From DAOUTY01 sp964453665 (GTDB lineage Bacteria > Chloroflexota > Dehalococcoidia > SZUA-161), in contig CAYVQT010000061.1 in assembly GCA_964453665.1 (NCBI GenBank), positions 1-17,782 on the forward strand: 17,782 bases of DNA, written 5' to 3'. A program made the translations under genes and the position numbers. The notes under the pieces are model-generated. The model was not told the origin of the DNA. It did not search any database and was given only the letters and a program-made list of their open reading frames with translations. Shown here one piece after another: positions 14,121 to 17,782 of the stretch. Positions within the stretch are counted from its first letter, which is position 1, and the number at the start of each line of letters is the position of its first letter.

Positions 14121-15491
14121 TCACTCCTCGAAACCCAGCCATTTCTTGCCGCCGGGAGGAAGGACATCTAGTGATTCGCCGTTCAGCTTGGCGTCAAGTG
14201 TCGATTTCAGCTCCTTGACGGGCACCCGTATCTGCCGCATGCTGTCGCGCTCGCGTATAGTGACGGCATTGTCCTCGAGCGAATCAAAATCTATGGTGAC
14301 GCAGAAGGGGGTGCCTATCTCGTCCTGCCTGCGGTAACGCCTGCCGATAGCCTGGGCGTTATCGTACTGCACCATCCAGCAGCGCCGTAATTCGGCGTAG
14401 ACTTCCTCGGAAAGCGGCAGCAGTTTCTCATTCCGGCTCAGAGGTAGGACTGCGACCTTTATCGGTGCTAACGCCGGGTGCAGCCTTAAGACGACTCTCA
14501 ACTCGTCGTTGACATGCTCTTCGTAATATGCATCTGAAAGGAAGGCCAGAACAGAGCGGTCGACTCCCGCCGAGGGCTCGATGACGTACGGTATTATATG
14601 CTCCTTGATCTCCTCATCGTAATAGCTCAAATCCTTGCCGCTGGAGCTGGTATGCTGTCTCAGGTCGAAGTCAGTTCGATTGGCGATGCCCTCCAGCTCG
14701 GCCCAGCCCATCGGGAACAGGTATTCTATATCGAAGCATCCCTTGGCGTAATGGGCAAGCTCGTCACTGTCATGCTGGTGCAGCCGGAGATTTTCCTTTC
14801 TGATGCCCAGGCCGATATACCAGTTAAACCTCTCGTCAACCCAGTACCGGAACAGCTCCTCGTCACTGCCGGGCTTGACGAAATATTCGATCTCCATCTG
14901 CTCGAACTCACGTGTGCGGAAGATGAAGTTGCCCGTGGTGATCTCGTTTCTGAAGGCTTTTCCGATTTGTGCGATGCCGAATGGCAGCTTTCTTCGAGTG
15001 GAGTTGAGCACGTTCTGGAAGTTGACGAAAATTCCCTGCGCTGTCTCCGGGCGGAGGTAAACTGTGCCTGCTTCGTCCTCAACAGCGCCGACGGATGTCT
15101 TGAACATCAGGTTGAACATTCTGGGCTCGGTCAATTCGCCGCCGCAGTCGGGGCATTTTCCGTCTTCGATGTCATCTGACCGCCAGCGTCTGCGGCACTG
15201 CTTGCAGTCAACCAGAGGGTCGGCGAAGCCCTCCACGTGACCGCTGGCGACCCAGGTCTGCGGGTGCATAAGGATGGAGGCATCCAGCCCGACCATGTCG
15301 CCGCGCTCCTGGACTACCGCTTTCCACCAGCAGGACTTGACATTGTTCTTTAGCTCTACGCCGAGCGGCCCGTAGTCGTAACACGCGCCTAACCCGCCGT
15401 AAATCTCGCTCGATGGAAAGATATATCCCCGCCGCTTGCAAAGCGATACCAGTTTATCCATATTTACCTTACCGGGTGCTTGTTCTGCCAC
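14121..15491 (-). CDS. glyS: Glycyl-tRNA synthetase, single-chain (alpha2) type
   Basis: Charges tRNA-Gly; class II synthetase of the dimeric type, unlike the two-gene alpha2beta2 form. Counting from the GTG start there are 456 residues. Four cysteines, C96/C99 and C113/C116, form a zinc ribbon inserted in the catalytic core. LRPETAQGIF is at 146-155. Motif 2, FRNEITTG...TREFEQMEIEYF, spans about 180-204. Motif 3 lies in AGVDRSVLAFL, and the C-terminal anticodon-binding domain starts near residue 355. I chose GTG at 15491 because GGAG (15499-15502) lies seven bases upstream. TTG at 15518 and ATG at 15461 are in-frame alternatives. It is followed by the broken adh gene with a seven-base gap and is probably co-transcribed with it. 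No T-box motif is visible in the leader. Confidence 0.92.
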   Translation of the reverse strand: MAEQAPGKVNMDKLVSLCKRRGYIFPSSEIYGGLGACYDYGPLGVELKNNVKSCWWKAVVQERGDMVGLDASILMHPQTWVASGHVEGFADPLVDCKQCRRRWRSDDIEDGKCPDCGGELTEPRMFNLMFKTSVGAVEDEAGTVYLRPETAQGIFVNFQNVLNSTRRKLPFGIAQIGKAFRNEITTGNFIFRTREFEQMEIEYFVKPGSDEELFRYWVDERFNWYIGLGIRKENLRLHQHDSDELAHYAKGCFDIEYLFPMGWAELEGIANRTDFDLRQHTSSSGKDLSYYDEEIKEHIIPYVIEPSAGVDRSVLAFLSDAYYEEHVNDELRVVLRLHPALAPIKVAVLPLSRNEKLLPLSEEVYAELRRCWMVQYDNAQAIGRRYRRQDEIGTPFCVTIDFDSLEDNAVTIRERDSMRQIRVPVKELKSTLDAKLNGESLDVLPPGGKKWLGFEE

Positions 15492-15523
15492 TATATTTCT
15501 CCAGACCAGTCTATCCAAAGCGG

Positions 15524-15582
15524 GTAGCGTTGCCGCTCCTGTGGCAACGAATTCTACGTCCCTACAGGAATCGGGACGCTAC
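15524..15582. repeat. Nested palindromic element in the glyS leader
   Basis: Outer arms GTAGCG (15524-15529) and CGCTAC (15577-15582) enclose two perfect hairpins. The first is CGTTGCC/GGCAACG (15528-15534 with 15543-15549, loop 8). The second is CGTCCC/GGGACG (15557-15562 with 15573-15578, loop 10). The outer arms share two bases with each inner stem, so the inner and outer stems compete or form a cloverleaf-like fold. It lies between the candidate glyS promoter and the glyS start. It may be a mobile palindromic unit or a leader RNA structure. Confidence 0.6.
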
Positions 15583-15594
15583 TTAAGGTTAGCA

Positions 15595-15624
15595 GTTTTA
15601 CCTGTGAGTGTAAAGCCTTGACAA
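15595..15624 (-). promoter_or_regulatory. Candidate promoter of glyS
   Basis: On the minus strand TTGTCA (15619-15624) and TAAAAC (15595-15600) are separated by 18 bases. The -10 box matches four of six consensus positions. The -35 box overlaps that of the divergent hydrolase promoter on the same bases. The transcript would include the palindromic element at 15524-15582. Confidence 0.35.
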
Positions 15625-15645
15625 TCCGGCGCAAATGGGGACAAT
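15618..15645 (+). promoter_or_regulatory. Candidate promoter of the MBL-fold hydrolase
   Basis: A perfect TTGACA (15618-15623) is followed after 16 bases by GACAAT (15640-15645), four of six matches to the -10 consensus. Transcription would start near 15652, giving a leader of only about 11 bases that consists almost entirely of the GGAGG ribosome-binding site (15653-15657). Confidence 0.5.
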
Positions 15646-15662
15646 GTTTAGCGGAGGATAGA

Positions 15663-16292
15663 ATGATTTTAAAAGAGCTTGTTGTTGGTATGTTTGCTTC
15701 GAACTGCTTTATAGTGGGGTCGGAGAATACTATGGATGGGATTATTATCGACCCGGGTGCTGATGCCAATGCCATATTGAATGCTGTAAATGACCTGGGT
15801 TTATCGATTGTGCTGATTGTGGCTACGCACAGCCATGTCGATCACGTTGGCGCGTTACGCCAGGTAAAAGAGGCTACCGGAGCGGACTACGCTGTCCATG
15901 AGGCGGATGTGGAAGGGATGACCCCTGCGGTATTCGGCCGCATGCTGGGTGTGGTGATGGGTGGTTCTTTTAAGTCTCCGCCCAAGCCCGACAGAGTGCT
16001 TCGAGACGGCGATGTAATCGAGGTAGGCGACTTGAAATTTACCGTGCTGCATACACCAGGCCATACTCCGGGAGGCATCTCGCTCCTGGGAAACGGGGTC
16101 GTTTTCTCCGGTGATACACTGTTCAATTATGGAATCGGCCGGACCGATATGTCTGGGGGTGACTACGCTACGCTGATGAATAGCATAATGACAAAGCTTA
16201 TGGCGCTTCCTGACGATACTATAGTGTACCCCGGGCATGGGCCCTCAACGACTGTCGGCGATGAACGCAAACGGAACCCCTTCCTCGTATGA
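15663..16292 (+). CDS. MBL-fold metal-dependent hydrolase, glyoxalase II-like
   Basis: Small metallo-beta-lactamase-fold hydrolase of 209 residues. It has the full two-metal site: H56/H58/D60/H61 in THSHVDH, H134 in HTPGHTPGG, D151 in FSGDTLF, and H192 in YPGHG. This architecture is that of glyoxalase II-like thioesterases. The true substrate cannot be read from the sequence, and it lacks the C-terminal domain of classical hydroxyacylglutathione hydrolase. The ATG at 15663 is preceded by GGAGG (15653-15657) at five bases. A TTG further upstream at 15618 lies inside the promoter and is rejected. It is a single-gene unit divergent from glyS and convergent with hppA. Its last codons lie within the hairpin at 16273-16304. 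Confidence 0.9.
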   Translation: MILKELVVGMFASNCFIVGSENTMDGIIIDPGADANAILNAVNDLGLSIVLIVATHSHVDHVGALRQVKEATGADYAVHEADVEGMTPAVFGRMLGVVMGGSFKSPPKPDRVLRDGDVIEVGDLKFTVLHTPGHTPGGISLLGNGVVFSGDTLFNYGIGRTDMSGGDYATLMNSIMTKLMALPDDTIVYPGHGPSTTVGDERKRNPFLV

Positions 16293-16304
16293 AGAAGGGG
16301 TTCC
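16273..16304. terminator. Bidirectional hairpin between the convergent hydrolase and hppA genes
   Basis: A perfect 11-base-pair inverted repeat, GGAACCCCTTC (16273-16283) and GAAGGGGTTCC (16294-16304), encloses a ten-base loop. It includes the hydrolase stop codon (16290-16292) and begins 30 bases after the hppA stop in the hppA direction. Neither side has a T-run longer than three, so it is an incomplete intrinsic terminator. It may work in both directions or serve as an RNA 3' end barrier. Confidence 0.6.
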
Positions 16305-16334
16305 AACAGCGGTCCGATATATATAGCCAGGTTG

Positions 16335-17782
16335 CTAAGCCAGCCCGACCCACAGCGGACAAAGCACCAGGGTAATAGTGCTCAGGAGCTTCACCAGAAC
16401 GTGCAGTGACGGACCGGCCGTATCCTTGAATGGATCGCCTACCGTATCGCCGACCACTGCGGCGGCGTGGGCGGGCGTCCCCTTGCCGATGACGTTGCCC
16501 TCCTCGTCCTTGAACTCTCCACTCTCGATGAGCTTCTTAGCGTTATCCCATGCGCCGCCGCCGTTATTGAAGAAACTGGCCATCATAATACCGCCAATGG
16601 TTCCCACCATGAGGAACGCGGCCACCGCCATGGCGGCATCGTAGCCAGGTATCTGAGCGAAGACGACGCCCAGTATTACCGGAGAGGCTACTACCAACAC
16701 TGAAGGTGCAATCATTTGCCTCAGCCCGGCCTTCGCTGTAATGTCAACGCATCCGGCATAGTCCGGCCTCGAAGTGCCCTCCATGATACCGGGGTCGGAA
16801 CGGAACTGACGCCTCACCTCTTCGATAACCTTGCTGGCTGTCTTTCCCACGGCCTTGATAGCCATTGAGCTGAAGAGGAAGACAATCATAACAGCAGCTA
16901 GAGCGCCGACAAATACCTCTACCCTGGCAATGTCTACTATATGGAAGGGCTCTCCCCGGAGCAGTGCCACCCTCTCCAGGTAGGCCTGGAAGAGCAGGAA
17001 GGCGGCCAGACCCGCGGAGACCATAGCGAAGCCCTTGGTCAGGGCTTTGGTGGTGTTGCCCACGGCGTCTAGCCGGTCGGTAATGGAGCGTGCTTCACCT
17101 CCTACCCCTGCCATCTCGATGACGCCATTGGCGTTGTCGGTGATGGGGCCGAATGTATCCATTGTCAGGATAAAGGGGCAGGTCATAAGCATGCCCATGG
17201 TTGCCACCGCAGTGCCGAAGACACCGCCGCCCGCTTCCCCTATCTGGGTCCCCATCCAGTAGGCGAGCAGAAGGGCCAGGCCGATGGCGAAAGCTGTAGC
17301 GAGGGTGGTCTCGAGGCCTACCGCGGTTCCTGAGACGACGTTTGTCGCCGGGCCTGTACGGGAGGCCTCGGCGATATCGTCCACAGGACGGTGCCCGGGC
17401 TCGGTGTAGTACTGGGTGATGAAAACTATCACCACGCTGGCAGCGATACCCACCGCTCCGGCACCGATGAGCCAGGCGTATTCTGTCCCCAGCATAACAA
17501 CAACTGTCACAACCATGCCTATCAGGGAAAGACCGATGGCTATGAAGTAACCCCGGTTGAGGGCGTTCATCGGGTTCTCGTCCTCTTTGCCTCTCACCAG
17601 AAGGACTCCTATCATGCTGGCGAAGATGCCGAAGGAGCGGACGACCAGCGGGAACAGCACCCATACGGCATTGTCGTAGGCTAAGTAGAGCACAATGCCG
17701 AGGATCATGGCGCCGATATTCTCAGCGGCGGTGGACTCGAAGAGGTCTGCGCCGCGGCCGGCGCAGTCGCCTACGTTATCAC
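16335..17782 (-). CDS. hppA: Membrane-bound proton-translocating pyrophosphatase, N-terminus beyond the window
   Basis: Integral membrane enzyme that couples hydrolysis of pyrophosphate to ion pumping. The reading frame is open to the right edge, so the ATG at 17708 is internal. The 481 visible residues begin with the catalytic DNVGDCAGRGADLFES segment, where the family usually has GMGAD. They continue through DTFGPITDNANGV, GNTTKALTKGF and GGAWDNAKK to the C-terminal GDTVGDPFKDTAGPS motif and several hydrophobic membrane segments. About 200 N-terminal residues should lie outside the window. In the GNTTKALT segment the determinant lysine (codon 17046-17048) and the threonine three residues on match potassium-independent enzymes, which pump protons. 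Potassium-dependent ones carry alanine and mostly glycine there. Function in energy conservation and biosynthetic pyrophosphate removal is an inference from the family. Confidence 0.95.
   Translation of the reverse strand, partial: DNVGDCAGRGADLFESTAAENIGAMILGIVLYLAYDNAVWVLFPLVVRSFGIFASMIGVLLVRGKEDENPMNALNRGYFIAIGLSLIGMVVTVVVMLGTEYAWLIGAGAVGIAASVVIVFITQYYTEPGHRPVDDIAEASRTGPATNVVSGTAVGLETTLATAFAIGLALLLAYWMGTQIGEAGGGVFGTAVATMGMLMTCPFILTMDTFGPITDNANGVIEMAGVGGEARSITDRLDAVGNTTKALTKGFAMVSAGLAAFLLFQAYLERVALLRGEPFHIVDIARVEVFVGALAAVMIVFLFSSMAIKAVGKTASKVIEEVRRQFRSDPGIMEGTSRPDYAGCVDITAKAGLRQMIAPSVLVVASPVILGVVFAQIPGYDAAMAVAAFLMVGTIGGIMMASFFNNGGGAWDNAKKLIESGEFKDEEGNVIGKGTPAHAAAVVGDTVGDPFKDTAGPSLHVLVKLLSTITLVLCPLWVGLA

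Noticed and set aside
14598..15179. 193-residue open frame opposite glyS
   Set aside because: It lies entirely within the conserved catalytic core of GlyRS. The composition follows the complementary codons and no motif is present.
15492..15662. T-box riboswitch in the glyS leader
   Set aside because: No conserved T-box sequence and no antiterminator/terminator pair with a T-run was found. The hairpins present form a closed palindromic element instead.
15663..16292. Beta-lactamase conferring antibiotic resistance
   Set aside because: The fold is shared, but the motif set and size fit glyoxalase II-like hydrolases, and there is no signal peptide for export.
17706..17708. ATG at 17708 as the start of hppA
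   Set aside because: The frame is open upstream to the window edge and encodes the catalytic DNVGDCAG segment, so the gene is cut by the window and this ATG is internal.

Overview
The window looks like chromosomal DNA of a bacterium with moderate GC content. The gene set and order fit an anaerobic Chloroflexota of the Dehalococcoidia type: rpsO-pnp followed by dapB-asd-dapA, a single-chain glycyl-tRNA synthetase and an ion-pumping pyrophosphatase. This placement is an inference from gene content; nothing in the window is a taxonomic marker. All long genes except miaB and one small hydrolase are on the minus strand. No transposase, integrase, phage gene or CRISPR array was seen.

Layout. Positions 1-90 hold a tRNA-Ser(GCU) that lacks its first two bases at the window edge, followed by a clean intrinsic terminator and the promoter and gene of miaB (tRNA thiomethylation). 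Convergent with miaB is a minus-strand transcription unit, 1526-6936: an extended -10 promoter, then rpsO, pnp, dapB, asd and dapA. It joins a ribosomal protein and an RNA-degrading enzyme to three early enzymes of lysine/diaminopimelate synthesis. From 7062 to 12815 lies a compact four-gene nuclease cluster, in transcription order sbcD (Mre11-like), a Cas4/RecB-like PD-(D/E)XK nuclease with an iron-sulfur cysteine pattern, a beta-CASP metallo-beta-lactamase nuclease, and sbcC (Rad50-like with a zinc hook). The genes are separated by 4 to 16 bases, so they very probably form one operon for DNA end processing. This is the most unusual part of the window.

Upstream of sbcD, 12816-13109 is noncoding and holds inverted-repeat units of the 'gagcttgtcga' loop type. 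Then comes a zinc alcohol dehydrogenase gene broken by a one-base frameshift in a run of five G (13447-13451), seven bases downstream of glyS. The glyS leader carries a 59-base nested palindromic element. Across it, a metallo-beta-lactamase-fold hydrolase is transcribed divergently from a promoter whose -35 box overlaps a candidate glyS -35 box. That hydrolase ends in a strong hairpin shared with the convergent hppA gene (membrane pyrophosphatase), which runs off the right edge. Its determinant residues predict the potassium-independent, proton-pumping subtype.

Functionally the window mixes translation and tRNA maturation (tRNA-Ser, miaB, rpsO, glyS), RNA turnover (pnp), lysine/DAP synthesis (dapA, asd, dapB), DNA end repair (sbcC, sbcD and two further nucleases) and energy conservation (hppA).
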